From: a virus
Length of the DNA stretch: 62,290 nucleotides
Strand: one strand, 5' to 3'
Virus record (IMG/VR): IMGVR_UViG_3300005529_000038
Location: 1-62,290 of that record
Position 1 is the stretch's first letter. Each line of letters opens with the position of its first letter. Below are positions 35,657 to 43,959 of this stretch, piece by piece. Made by a program: the position numbers and the translations under genes. Below the pieces are notes generated by a model, which worked only from the letters and a program-made list of their open reading frames with translations, did no database searches and was not told the DNA's origin.

Positions 35657-36358
35657 TTGCCCCTGACCACGACGCAATTGTCGCCCGTCCAGAAGTTTCT
35701 GCCGCCGGCGGCGATGGAGATTTTCACCAAGGCGGCGAACGACGCCGACGGCGCCGGGCAGGCCTTCAATGACTGCATCCGCGCCGGCTGGGCCGCAACC
35801 AAGGAAGCCGGCTGGCAGGCGCCATCCACCGGGAAAAAGTGGGTCCTGGTTAACAAGGGCGAACCTGGCGTCGGCGACGTGCACGCCACGGCGCCGATGG
35901 GCGGCAAGAAGCCGAAGAAACCCGGCGACACCACGGTCGACGATGACGGCGACGGCGCCGACTGCGCCAAGGAATTCACCGCCAAGGTGCTCAAGGTCGA
36001 CGGCGGCCACGGCCTGGTGTTCGGCTGGGCGATCGTCTGCAAGCAGGCCGGCGAGGACTATTTCGACACCCAGGGCGACCACATCCCTGAGGACTCGATG
36101 CTGGCGGCCTCGCTCGATTTCATGCTCAACGCCCGCGTCGCCAAGGACATGCATCAGGGCGAGGAGATCGGCCCGATCGTGTTCGCCTGGCCGATGACCG
36201 GCGACATCGCCAAGGCGATGGGCGTCGAGACCGGCGGCCAGACCGGCCTGATGATCGCGATGAAGCCGCCGGCCGACATTCTCCAAAAATTTAGGAACGG
36301 CGATTACACGGGTTTCTCGATTGGCGGCTCGCGGGTCGAAGACGAGGAAGTTGCGTGA
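35657..36358 (+). CDS. ChaB-like domain plus XkdF-type putative prohead protease, about 233 aa
   Basis: TTG 35657 follows AGAGG by eight bases; a GTG at 35603 is an alternative. Residues 8-55 (SPVQKFLPPAAMEIFTKAAN; AFNDCIRAGWAATKEAGW) resemble ChaB. Residues 105-225 (FTAKVLKVDGGHGLVFGWAI; QGDHIPEDSMLAASLDFMLN; VFAWPMTGDIAKAMGV; GDYTGFSIGG) match the XkdF/phage serine-protease-like family found before scaffold and capsid genes. It probably processes the prohead. It overlaps the next gene by GTGA. Confidence 0.78.
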   Translation: MPLTTTQLSPVQKFLPPAAMEIFTKAANDADGAGQAFNDCIRAGWAATKEAGWQAPSTGKKWVLVNKGEPGVGDVHATAPMGGKKPKKPGDTTVDDDGDGADCAKEFTAKVLKVDGGHGLVFGWAIVCKQAGEDYFDTQGDHIPEDSMLAASLDFMLNARVAKDMHQGEEIGPIVFAWPMTGDIAKAMGVETGGQTGLMIAMKPPADILQKFRNGDYTGFSIGGSRVEDEEVA

Positions 36359-36702
36359 TCCAGTTCGGGCTTGCGTCGCATTCGGCGGTCCGGTGGTTGA
36401 TCGGCTCGGAAAAGGCGATCTACGACCGCGTGATCGATTTCTACATGGGCAATGCTGACACCGACATCGTCGAGGTGGTTGGCCCGCCCACCGAAAAGGA
36501 CTTTGAGGCCGCGAAGAAACGCGGCCATGGCGATCCGGTACCGCTCCCTGTCGTGCGGCTGCAGATGAAGCTGGCGACGAACATGTTGACGGGCGAAAAG
36601 GGCGTGGAAGTGGTTTGCAGCGACGCTGATCTCGATGAGGTCAAGCGCTGGGAGTTGAAGGCGCTGCTCGATTCGTTCAAGGCGAAAGGGATGCCGCAAT
36701 GA
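36355..36702 (+). CDS. Hypothetical head-region protein, 115 aa
   Basis: GTG 36355 overlaps the protease stop. MIQFGLASHSAVRWLIGSEK leads to an alpha/beta protein with VVRLQMKLATNMLTGEKGVE and a closing helix (VKRWELKALLDSFKAKGMPQ). The family is unrecognised. The position in the head operon suggests a structural or assembly role. Confidence 0.65.
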   Translation: MIQFGLASHSAVRWLIGSEKAIYDRVIDFYMGNADTDIVEVVGPPTEKDFEAAKKRGHGDPVPLPVVRLQMKLATNMLTGEKGVEVVCSDADLDEVKRWELKALLDSFKAKGMPQ

Positions 36703-37763
36703 GCCGGCGCATTATGCGAGCCTTCAAGATGGCGGAGATTTCCGCCGTCGACTTCCCCGCCCAGGTCGGGGCGCGCGCGACGATCCTTAAGCGCGATGAC
36801 AGCGAACCCTATTGGAAGCGCGATTTCACTCAGGAGCAGCGCGACCGAGCGGCGAGTTCCGGTGCGGCGTTGCCGGATGGCTCATTCCCGATCCAGAACG
36901 GGAGCGACCTGGAGAACGCCATCCACGCAATCGGCCGGGCAAAAGACCCGGCCAAGGCAAAGGCCCACATCATCGCACGGGCGAAAACCCTGGGACTAAC
37001 CAGCAAGCTGCCCGACGGATGGACTACCAGCAAAAGGATCGACGACATGACCGAAGCAGAAATTCAGGCGATGCTGGAGAAGGCGGTCGCCAAAGCGACC
37101 GCTCCGCTCCAGGCGGAAATCACCACGCTCAAGGCCGATCTCGAGAAGGCCAAGAAGGCTCCCCCGAAGCCCGCCGATGGCGACGATGAGCCGGACGACG
37201 ACGACGCCACCAAGAAGGCCTGGCGCCCGTACGTCACCAAGATGGTCGAGAAGGCCAAGGCCGCGATGCAGGCCGAGTTCGACAAGGCCAACGCGATCGC
37301 GAAGGGCGACGAAGTCCTCAAGGACGACGCCGGCAACGAAATCCGCAAGTCGGTGGTCGGCGAACAGACCTTCAACTTCATGAAGGCCCAGGCCGAGAAA
37401 ATCGAGCTGGCCGAATTCGGCAAGCGCGCGGAAACGGAAATCCCGCACCTGCCGGGCGAGCAGACGCTCAAGGCCAAGTGCCTGCGCGCGATCTCGAAGC
37501 TCGACAAGGACATCCGCGAGGGCGTCGAGGCCATGCTCAAGGGCGGTTCTGCCGCCGTGAAGTCCATGACCAAGTCGAGCGGTCACAGCAACCCCGTCGC
37601 CAATTCGTCCGAGGAAAAGCTCGAGCAGCTGACCAAGGACCTGATGGCGAAGGACACCAAGCTTTCGCACGCGGAGGCCTACACCAAGGTGCTCGAGTCG
37701 ACGGAAGGCGCCGAGCTGTACCGCGAGATCAGCGTCGCCAAGCGCGCCGCCGCCGCTCGCTAA
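36699..37763 (+). CDS. Scaffold-like capsid assembly protein with DUF6582-like segment, 354 aa
   Basis: Residues 1-30 (FKMAEISAVDFPAQVGARAT) resemble the N-terminus of XkdF-linked capsid proteins. Residues about 55-110 (GSFPIQNGSDLENAIHAIGR; KAHIIARAKTLGLTSKLPDG) match the DUF6582-like motif. The remainder is a highly charged coiled coil (ITTLKADLEKAKKAPPKPAD) with an acidic linker, typical of scaffolding proteins. It ends in a basic helical tail. It precedes the decoration and capsid genes. Confidence 0.7.
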   Translation: MSRRIMRAFKMAEISAVDFPAQVGARATILKRDDSEPYWKRDFTQEQRDRAASSGAALPDGSFPIQNGSDLENAIHAIGRAKDPAKAKAHIIARAKTLGLTSKLPDGWTTSKRIDDMTEAEIQAMLEKAVAKATAPLQAEITTLKADLEKAKKAPPKPADGDDEPDDDDATKKAWRPYVTKMVEKAKAAMQAEFDKANAIAKGDEVLKDDAGNEIRKSVVGEQTFNFMKAQAEKIELAEFGKRAETEIPHLPGEQTLKAKCLRAISKLDKDIREGVEAMLKGGSAAVKSMTKSSGHSNPVANSSEEKLEQLTKDLMAKDTKLSHAEAYTKVLESTEGAELYREISVAKRAAAAR

Positions 37764-37780
37764 AACCCAACCCCAACGGT

Positions 37781-37805
37781 TCTTGCGGTGCGACCCACCG
37801 CAAGA
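37781..37805 (+). promoter_or_regulatory. Perfect 10-bp hairpin between scaffold and decoration genes
   Basis: TCTTGCGGTG-CGACC-CACCGCAAGA without a T-tract. It probably limits read-through or stabilises the downstream mRNA end so that decoration protein exceeds scaffold. Confidence 0.55.
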
Positions 37806-37839
37806 CCGCGTTAACCCTGGATAGGATAGGGGAGAAGCT

Positions 37840-38217
37840 ATGTCTTTCGATACCGTCAACCACCTCGACCAGTCGCTCGAAGCGGCCGCCGATCTTTCGG
37901 CCAAGCAGTATCGCTTCGTGACGATCGATTCGAACGGCCAGGCTGCACTGGCCACCCGCGGCGCGCTTGCCGTCGGTGTGCTGCAGGACAAGCCGAATGC
38001 CGCCGGCCGCGTCGGTGCGGTGCGCACCGTCTCCGGCCTGCCGACCAAGATCGTCCTGGGCGGCACCGTCACCAAGGGTCAGGCGCTTGTGTCTGACGCC
38101 AACGCCGCCGCGGTCAACGCGTCGTCGTCCGACAATGCTTACCTCGGCTTCGCGATGGAATCCGGTTCGTCCGGTCAGATCATCGCGATGCTCTGGCAGC
38201 CGCGTGGTCTGAGCTAG
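37840..38217 (+). CDS. DUF2190-like capsid decoration (cement) protein, 125 aa
   Basis: MSFDTVNHLDQSLEAAADLS, QYRFVTIDSNGQAALATRGA, LAVGVLQDKPNAAGRVGAVR and GGTVTKGQALVSDANAAAVN follow the DUF2190 pattern. This family trimerises on the capsid surface. AGGGGAGAAGCT precedes the ATG. It is bracketed by a hairpin and a strong terminator. Confidence 0.8.
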   Translation: MSFDTVNHLDQSLEAAADLSAKQYRFVTIDSNGQAALATRGALAVGVLQDKPNAAGRVGAVRTVSGLPTKIVLGGTVTKGQALVSDANAAAVNASSSDNAYLGFAMESGSSGQIIAMLWQPRGLS

Positions 38218-38250
38218 TCGCTCCAGATCACACCCACCCAGCCATGAGAG

Positions 38251-38283
38251 GGCCGCCCACCTGATACGGGCGGCCTTTTCTTT
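38251..38283 (+). terminator. Terminator after the decoration gene
   Basis: GGCCGCCC, nine-base loop, GGGCGGCC, then TTTTCTTT. It lies between decoration and capsid genes, so the capsid gene needs read-through or its own promoter. Confidence 0.8.
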
Positions 38284-38318
38284 GGCACCGACGAAGATCC
38301 GGCACAGAGGAAACCCCA

Positions 38319-39347
38319 ATGCCGAATCCCACTGCATCAGACGTCCACGTAAGCGTACCGCTCACCAACATTTCGATCGCCTACATGCAGAAGCCTGATG
38401 GCTTCGTGGCCGATCAGGTGTTCCCCAACATCCCCGTGCAGAAGCAGGCCGATCGTTATTGGGTCTACTCGCGCGCCGACTTCAACCGCAACAGCTTCAA
38501 GCGCCGGGCTCCCGGCACCGAATCTGCGGGCGGCGGCTGGCGGATCGATTCGACGCCCAACTACTTCTCGGAGAAGTGGGCGCTGCACAAGGACATCGAC
38601 GACGACACCCGCGCCAATGCGGATCAGCCGCTCAACATGGATCGCGACGCCACGCTTTGGCTCGGTCAGCAGGCGCTGATCAATCGCGAAGTCAATTGGG
38701 CGACGAAGTTCTTTGGTACCGGCATATGGACCGGCGCCAGCGTCGACGTCACCGGCGTTGCGGCCTCGCCGGCCGGCAACAGCGTGCTGCAGTGGAATGA
38801 CTCCAGCGCGACCCCGGTCAAGGACGTCAAGACCTACAACACCAAAATCCAGCTCGGCACCGGCCTTCGCGCCAACCGCCTGGTGATGGGCCGTCAGGTC
38901 TGGGACGTGCTGTCGGAGCATCCGTCGATCACGGACCGCATCAAGTACGGTGCGAGCCCGAATGCGCCGGCGATCATCACCAAGCAGGCCGTTGCCGCGC
39001 TGATGGAGATCGACCAGCTCATGGTGATGGAGGCGATCGTCAACAACGGTGTTGAGAACGACGCCCAGAACACCGGCGGCGCGATCAACTCCGGCGAGTC
39101 GAACGCCTTCATCGGCGGCAAGTCGGTGCTGCTCGTCTACGCAGCGCCCCAGGCCTCGCTGATGACGCCGTCCGGCGGCTACACCTTCAGCTGGACCGGC
39201 TACACCGGCGCCGGCCCGCTGGGCCAGCGCGTCAAGAACATCCGCATGGAGCCGATCGGATCGGACCGCATCGAGATGGAGATGCACTACGATCAGAAGC
39301 TGGTCGCTGCCGAGTGCGGCGTGTTCTTCACTTCGATCGTCGCCTGA
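38319..39347 (+). CDS. Major capsid protein, 342 aa
   Basis: AGAGGAAACCCC precedes ATG 38319. The sequence has the features of HK97-fold capsids of alphaproteobacterial phages: VFPNIPVQKQADRYWVYSRA; LHKDIDDDTRANADQPLNMD; RANRLVMGRQVWDVLSEHPS; IGGKSVLLVYAAPQASLMTP; then MEPIGSDRIEMEMHYDQKLV. No long N-terminal delta domain is present, consistent with a separate scaffold. It is flanked by two terminators, suggesting high independent expression. Confidence 0.85.
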   Translation: MPNPTASDVHVSVPLTNISIAYMQKPDGFVADQVFPNIPVQKQADRYWVYSRADFNRNSFKRRAPGTESAGGGWRIDSTPNYFSEKWALHKDIDDDTRANADQPLNMDRDATLWLGQQALINREVNWATKFFGTGIWTGASVDVTGVAASPAGNSVLQWNDSSATPVKDVKTYNTKIQLGTGLRANRLVMGRQVWDVLSEHPSITDRIKYGASPNAPAIITKQAVAALMEIDQLMVMEAIVNNGVENDAQNTGGAINSGESNAFIGGKSVLLVYAAPQASLMTPSGGYTFSWTGYTGAGPLGQRVKNIRMEPIGSDRIEMEMHYDQKLVAAECGVFFTSIVA

Positions 39348-39396
39348 CGGACCGAGGGGTAAGGGCAGCCCGGCCTCAACCCGCTCACGTCAGAAG

Positions 39397-39427
39397 CCCT
39401 CGGCCGAAAGGCCGGGGGTTTTCTTTT
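39397..39427 (+). terminator. Terminator after the capsid gene
   Basis: CCCTCGGCC-GAAA-GGCCGGGGG followed by TTTTCTTTT, with a stable GNRA-type loop. It separates capsid expression from the glycan gene cluster. Confidence 0.85.
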
Positions 39428-39472
39428 GGCCATCAACGTACAATTTACGTTTCGGGCAGAGCTTCCTGCCCC

Positions 39473-39868
39473 ATGGCACAACCGGCTGCAAAATTCTGGC
39501 AAGACAAGTTCGACCCCGCCGCGACGCTGGTCGTCGCCGCCTGGCCGTCGGGCTTCACCCACAAAGGGCGCGCACCGCGCCGCGGCGAGATCCTGGACAA
39601 GTCCGGCGTGGCGCCGAACATCCTGCGCGCGATGTACGAATCGCGCTGGGTCCGGATGGCCGAGCCGCACGAAATTCCCCCTTCGGTGTCGCCATCTCCT
39701 ACCGGCAACGTCACGCAAACGACGGGAGAACCGTCCGGCGAGAGCCCGCCAGCAACCGCGGCCATGGGCCTTAGTGACGGCACCGAACCTGACCCGAAAG
39801 CCGCCTATGCCGAGAAGCTTGCGGCTGAAGGCGCAACTGCCGCGCCGCCCCAGCGCAAGCGCAAATGA
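39473..39868 (+). CDS. Hypothetical protein after the capsid gene, 131 aa
   Basis: Start ATG 39473 (MAQPAAKFWQDKFDPAATLV). An N-terminal folded part (GFTHKGRAPRRGEILDKSGV; ILRAMYESRWVRMAEPHEIP) is followed by a disordered serine/proline/threonine tail. It may be a small head protein. It overlaps the first glycan-cluster gene by ATGA. Confidence 0.6.
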   Translation: MAQPAAKFWQDKFDPAATLVVAAWPSGFTHKGRAPRRGEILDKSGVAPNILRAMYESRWVRMAEPHEIPPSVSPSPTGNVTQTTGEPSGESPPATAAMGLSDGTEPDPKAAYAEKLAAEGATAAPPQRKRK

Positions 39869-40602
39869 ACGCGCTGCGGGACATCGCAGCGCGGCACGGA
39901 ATCGCCATGGCCCAAGCTCCAATGTCCCCACTTCCACCGCTCGGCCGGGTGGAGGCGCCATGGTGGGACGACAAGCCGCTCGCGATCGTCGGCACCGGAT
40001 CCTCGCTCAACGGCTTCGACTTCGCATCGTTCGACAACCCGCGCTTTCGCGTGCTCGCCGTCAAAGAGGCGGTGTGGGATTTGCCGTTCGCCGCGGCGGT
40101 GTTCGGCCTCGACCGGCCTTGGATCAATCGCCAGGCGCAGCGGCTGCAGGATTGCCCGGTGCCCAAGGTGCTGTCCGTCGAGCCTGAGGTGCGGCCCTGC
40201 GCACAGATCGACGGCGCGCTGTACCTGATGCGCCAGCGCTTCCCGGGCTTCTCCGACGATCCGGCGGTGATCCAGAGCGGCGCCAACTCCGGCTTTGGCG
40301 CGGTCAACTACGCCTACCTGAAACGCGCCAAGCACATTTGCCTGTTCGGCTTCGACTACAAGCCGGGCCCGCACTATTGCCAGGACCGCTACACCGACGG
40401 CAACGGCAACCCGCAGCCGGCCGATCACAACGCGCGCTACTGGCTCAATTGGGGCGACAATTTCAACGACTGCCGGGCGCAGCTCGAGCGCGCCGGCGTC
40501 ACGGTCATGAACGCATCGATCCACTCGACCGTGAAGGCTTTTCCAAAGTGTTCCATCGAGGAGGGGTTACGGTGGCTGATCAACATCCCGCAAAGGTCGT
40601 AG
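39865..40602 (+). CDS. DUF115/sialyltransferase-like protein, 245 aa
   Basis: WWDDKPLAIVGTGSSLNGFD is a Rossmann-like G-T-G-S-S-L loop as in DUF115 and related GT-like proteins of phages. LPFAAAVFGLDRPWINRQAQ, PAVIQSGANSGFGAVNYAYL and CLFGFDYKPGPHYCQDRYTD complete the pattern. It probably handles a nucleotide sugar or lipid-linked glycan in the cytoplasm. First gene of the sugar-modification cluster; it overlaps the GT-A gene by 31 bases. Confidence 0.65.
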   Translation: MNALRDIAARHGIAMAQAPMSPLPPLGRVEAPWWDDKPLAIVGTGSSLNGFDFASFDNPRFRVLAVKEAVWDLPFAAAVFGLDRPWINRQAQRLQDCPVPKVLSVEPEVRPCAQIDGALYLMRQRFPGFSDDPAVIQSGANSGFGAVNYAYLKRAKHICLFGFDYKPGPHYCQDRYTDGNGNPQPADHNARYWLNWGDNFNDCRAQLERAGVTVMNASIHSTVKAFPKCSIEEGLRWLINIPQRS

Positions 40603-41378
40603 GCGGCAAGCGGCGAATCTTCATCGGCTTCGATCCGCGCGAGGTGGTCGCGTTCGCCATCGCGCGGGACACCTGCCGGCAGCACATGACATTGCCGGCG
40701 CCGATTTATGGCCTGATGCTGTCCGACCTGCAGCGCAGCGGACTGTATCAGCGGCCGATCGAAATGCGGCCGTCGGCCGCCGATCGCCCGGTGATGTGGG
40801 ACGTGGTCAGCGACGCACCGATGGCCACCGAGCACGCCAATGCGCGTTTCTTCGTGCCGCTGCTCGCCCGCAACGGGTGGGCATTGTTCACCGATGGCGA
40901 CGTGCTGTTTCGCGGCAATGTCTGCCGGCTGTTCGACCAGCTCGACGACAGCAAGGCGGTCTATTGCGTCAAGCACAACCATCAGCCGGCGACCGGCATC
41001 AAGATGGATGGACAGATACAGACGCAATACAGCCGGAAAAACTGGTCGAGCGTCATCGCCTTCAACTGCGATCATCCCGCCAACGCCAAGCTGCGGTCAT
41101 TGAGCTTCCTCAATTCGACGCCGGGCCGCGACCTGCATCGGCTGTGCTGGATCGACGATGACGATCTGATCGGCGAGCTCGCTCCCAACTGGAATTACCT
41201 GGTCGGCTACACCGACCCGTCGATCTCCGCCACCATCGTGCACTTCACGAACGGCGTTCCGGACATGCCAGGCTATGAGACGCAGCGGTATGCCGATGAA
41301 TGGTTCCTGGCGCGCGAACGCTGGATTCGCGGTGGCAGCGGCCTTCTGGTCGACACCTGGATTCAGGGGGGCAAGTGA
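40572..41378 (+). CDS. GT-A family glycosyltransferase (GT8-like), 268 aa
   Basis: GTG 40572 has AGGAGGGG seven bases upstream. RRIFIGFDPREVVAFAIARD starts the fold. GWALFTDGDVLFRGNVCRLF holds the D-x-D metal site (DGD). CWIDDDDLIGELAPNWNYLV and ISATIVHFTNGVPDMPGYET, with the late His-Phe, match GT8-type enzymes. It should transfer a sugar from a nucleotide donor. The acceptor could be virion protein or host surface glycan. Confidence 0.75.
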   Translation: MADQHPAKVVGGKRRIFIGFDPREVVAFAIARDTCRQHMTLPAPIYGLMLSDLQRSGLYQRPIEMRPSAADRPVMWDVVSDAPMATEHANARFFVPLLARNGWALFTDGDVLFRGNVCRLFDQLDDSKAVYCVKHNHQPATGIKMDGQIQTQYSRKNWSSVIAFNCDHPANAKLRSLSFLNSTPGRDLHRLCWIDDDDLIGELAPNWNYLVGYTDPSISATIVHFTNGVPDMPGYETQRYADEWFLARERWIRGGSGLLVDTWIQGGK

Positions 41379-41602
41379 TGTGCTTCGCCCCGGATGACAG
41401 GGTCAGGCTCACGCCGGCGATGGCCGCGACGATGATGAAGGGCCTCGCGCCAGGCCTGCGGCGGGCTTCGAAGGTCGATTGGCCGAATCGCGTCGGCACC
41501 GTGCACCACGTCGGCAAGCATGTTGCCCTGCGCTGGGACGGCATGAAGACGATGGACCACTGGCCAGAACGCGCGCTGGAGCTGGCCGATGGGGTTCGGT
41601 GA
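41378..41602 (+). CDS. SH3-like small protein, 74 aa
   Basis: ATG 41378 overlaps the previous stop (TGATG). MCFAPDDRVRLTPAMAATMM, WPNRVGTVHHVGKHVALRWD and MKTMDHWPERALELAD form a five-strand KOW/SH3-like pattern seen in many small phage proteins. It overlaps the GT9-like gene by 14 bases. The role in the cluster is unknown. Confidence 0.6.
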   Translation: MCFAPDDRVRLTPAMAATMMKGLAPGLRRASKVDWPNRVGTVHHVGKHVALRWDGMKTMDHWPERALELADGVR

Positions 41603-42416
41603 CGAGATCATCGGCGCGGGCCTAGCGCGCGGTGCGGCCGCGCGCGGCAAGCGCGTGGCGTTCGGCGACGGCCAGCGCGTCATCTGGCACGACAACGCCC
41701 GCTTAATCTTTGCCCGCAATCCTAACGTCGCGCCGCCGGGGACGGAGTGGTGCGGAGACGTCGAATGGATCAAGCACTACCCGGGCCGGCGCGTCTATTG
41801 CGACATCTGCCACGATCGCAGCGGCCGGCACTGGCGCTTTACGCCGGGCCGGGTCACGCCGGGCGAGATGTATTTCTCGGCCGAGGAGATCGCGGCGGCC
41901 GCGGCGATGGCGCCGGAAAGCTTCATCCTGATCGAACCGAACACCAAGCATCAGGCGCCGAACAAGCAATGGGGCCATGATCGCTATGCACAGATTGCTC
42001 GAGCACTATCAGCGCAGGGCTGTCGGGTGGCTCAATTCGCTGCCGGCGGGGTGGCTCTTGATCGTGTCGAGCAAATCCGGACCGTGGATTTTCGTGTCGC
42101 CTGCGCGGTTCTGCAGCGCGCCAGACTGTACATCGGTCCTGAAGGCGGCCTGCACCACGCCGCCGCGGCGCTCGGTGTCCCCGCCGTCGTCATCTTCGGA
42201 GGCTTCATCTCCCCAGCGGTGACCGGCTATGCGATGCACACGAACATTTTCACGGGCGATGAGCTTGGGTGTGGTCGGATTGATCCGTGCAATCATTGCC
42301 GGCAGGCTATGAGCCGGATCGGCGTCGCGCACGTCCTGCACGAAGCTCACAAGATCCTGGAGGCGTGCGATGAGCGCGGTCGGGCGGACGCTGTCGAAAG
42401 CGTATCGCAAGCTTAA
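41589..42416 (+). CDS. Heptosyltransferase-like (GT9) protein, 275 aa
   Basis: LYIGPEGGLHHAAAALGVPA then VVIFGG is the donor-binding signature of GT9 heptosyltransferases. SFILIEPNTKHQAPNKQWGH near the middle is the paired N-x-K-x-W-x-R-type motif. The N-terminus (MGFGDEIIGAGLARGAAARG) is a Rossmann start. A C-terminal Cys cluster (GCGRIDPCNHCRQAM) is like that of WaaC/F relatives. It may modify LPS core or transfer a sugar to phage structures. Confidence 0.75.
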   Translation: MGFGDEIIGAGLARGAAARGKRVAFGDGQRVIWHDNARLIFARNPNVAPPGTEWCGDVEWIKHYPGRRVYCDICHDRSGRHWRFTPGRVTPGEMYFSAEEIAAAAAMAPESFILIEPNTKHQAPNKQWGHDRYAQIARALSAQGCRVAQFAAGGVALDRVEQIRTVDFRVACAVLQRARLYIGPEGGLHHAAAALGVPAVVIFGGFISPAVTGYAMHTNIFTGDELGCGRIDPCNHCRQAMSRIGVAHVLHEAHKILEACDERGRADAVESVSQA

Positions 42417-42885
42417 TACGCGGCTGCATGAGCGGGCGCCGCACTATGGCTGCTCCGGCCAGCTGCACGCCGCGCGCATCCGCACGCTGATGATGGAATT
42501 CGAGACGTCCGATGTGCTCGACTACGGCTGCGGCAAGCGCACGCTCGAGTCCGCGCTCGGCATCGCAATCCACAATTTCGATCCTTGCATCCCGGCGCTG
42601 GCGCGGCCGCCGCAGCCGGCCGACATCGTCGCCTGCATCGAGGTGCTGGAGCACATCGAGCCGGATTATCTCGCACCGCTGCTGACCGACCTGCGGCGCC
42701 TGACCCGACATGTGCTGTTCGCCACCATCGCGGTGGTGCCGTCGACCAAGCTGCTCGATGATGGCCGCAACGCGCACCTGATCGTCGAACCTGAGGATTG
42801 GTGGTTACGCCATATTGACGCGGCGGGGTTCGCCGTGCGTAAGCTGGACCGGCATGACTTCGGGTTCTACGTCACCGCAACATGA
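42370..42885 (+). CDS. Class I SAM methyltransferase, 171 aa
   Basis: VLDYGCGKRTLESALGIAIH is motif I, PADIVACIEVLEHIEPDYLA motif IV, and AGFAVRKLDRHDFGFYVTAT the C-terminal strands. The small size suits sugar or lipid O-methylation rather than DNA. It overlaps the GT9-like gene by 47 bases, so it is translated with it. Confidence 0.75.
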   Translation: MSAVGRTLSKAYRKLNTRLHERAPHYGCSGQLHAARIRTLMMEFETSDVLDYGCGKRTLESALGIAIHNFDPCIPALARPPQPADIVACIEVLEHIEPDYLAPLLTDLRRLTRHVLFATIAVVPSTKLLDDGRNAHLIVEPEDWWLRHIDAAGFAVRKLDRHDFGFYVTAT

Positions 42886-42895
42886 GGAGTCACCG

Positions 42896-43171
42896 GTGGA
42901 AAGACGAACATTCCTGACGGCGCTTGGCCTGGCGCCGGCCGCGATCGGCACCGACGCGTTTCTCGAAAGCTCGCTAAAGAACTTCCCGCAGCAGGCGAAG
43001 GATGCGACGCGCGACAAGATCGCCGCAGCGCTCGATGGCCTGGCGCGCGAGGTGCGAGAAGGCCGCGCGGAAGTCGCCAAGATCAGCGTGCATTCCGACA
43101 TCGCGCCGGCCTCGCTCGTCATCCACAACGTCACGATCAGCCTGCACTACCAGCCGGAGGATATCTCTTGA
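42896..43171 (+). CDS. Protein with Tat-like N-terminus, 91 aa
   Basis: GTG 42896 has GAGGAG six bases upstream. VERRTFLTALGLAPAAIGTD resembles a twin-arginine signal (RRTFL then hydrophobic, then Ala-rich). The mature part is helical (REVREGRAEVAKISVHSDIA) then strands. If exported, it would act in the periplasm or on the envelope. It could equally be a short cytoplasmic protein. Confidence 0.55.
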   Translation: MERRTFLTALGLAPAAIGTDAFLESSLKNFPQQAKDATRDKIAAALDGLAREVREGRAEVAKISVHSDIAPASLVIHNVTISLHYQPEDIS

Positions 43172-43821
43172 AACAGGTCCGCGGCTTTTGGCTCCCCGAT
43201 GCCGAGGAGCATCTGATTCCGTTCCTGCAAAGCGGTCCGGAGTTCGCAGGCGGCCCGACCTATCAGCTGCACAAGCTGATGGCCTGCATGCCGTTCATCA
43301 AGAATTTTGGTCACGCGATCGACGTCGGCGGCCATTGCGGATTGTGGTCGCGCCCGCTGGCGGCGATGTTCGGCAAGGTCACGGCTTTCGAGCCTGTGCT
43401 CGAGCATCGCGAGTGCTTCAAAAAGAACGTCGAAACCTATCCGCCGGGAAATGTCTGGTTGCTGCCTTTCGCGCTCGGCACCCATGACACCACCATCACG
43501 ATGCACACAGGCCAGGCATCGAGCGGCGACACCTGCGTTTCGCTAGGTGGCGAGCATGCCGCGGAGATGCGCACGCTCGACAGCTTCGCGCTGCCGCGCG
43601 TCGACTTCGTCAAGATCGATTGCGAGGGCTATGAGCTGTACGTCCTGCAGGGCGGCGAGCAGCTGATCCGCAAATGGCGGCCGACGATCATCGTCGAGCA
43701 GAAGCCCGGCAAGGGCCGCCAGTTCGGCCTCAGCGACACCGCGGCCGTGAAACTGCTGCAGGATTGGGGCGCGCAGCTGGTCAAGGAAATATCCGGCGAC
43801 TACATCATGAGATGGCCGTGA
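43168..43821 (+). CDS. FkbM-family methyltransferase, 217 aa
   Basis: AIDVGGHCGLWSRPLAAMFG is motif I; VTAFEPVLEHRECFKKNVET, MRTLDSFALPRVDFVKIDCE and GYELYVLQGGEQLIRKWRPT match the FkbM family (D-x-x-KID-x-EG-x-E). FkbM enzymes O-methylate sugars of natural products and surface glycans. It overlaps the previous and following genes by 4 and 10 bases. Confidence 0.82.
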   Translation: MKQVRGFWLPDAEEHLIPFLQSGPEFAGGPTYQLHKLMACMPFIKNFGHAIDVGGHCGLWSRPLAAMFGKVTAFEPVLEHRECFKKNVETYPPGNVWLLPFALGTHDTTITMHTGQASSGDTCVSLGGEHAAEMRTLDSFALPRVDFVKIDCEGYELYVLQGGEQLIRKWRPTIIVEQKPGKGRQFGLSDTAAVKLLQDWGAQLVKEISGDYIMRWP

Positions 43822-43958
43822 GCAACCTGATCCTGAATTTGCGCGTCTGGTATTGGCACCTGCAGATCGATCGCGATCGATGGTGGGCGCCGCGCATCAC
43901 CTTCAACGACTACCGTTGGGAGCTAGGCGAACGGTCACCATGGATCGAGCTGTGTTGA
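43812..43958 (+). CDS. Small hypothetical protein, 48 aa
   Basis: ATG 43812 lies inside the FkbM end. MAVSNLILNLRVWYWHLQID then RDRWWAPRITFNDYRWELGE is Trp/Arg-rich with a possible amphipathic or interfacial helix. It is coupled to both neighbours. The role is unknown. Confidence 0.5.
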   Translation: MAVSNLILNLRVWYWHLQIDRDRWWAPRITFNDYRWELGERSPWIELC

Positions 43959-43959
43959 G

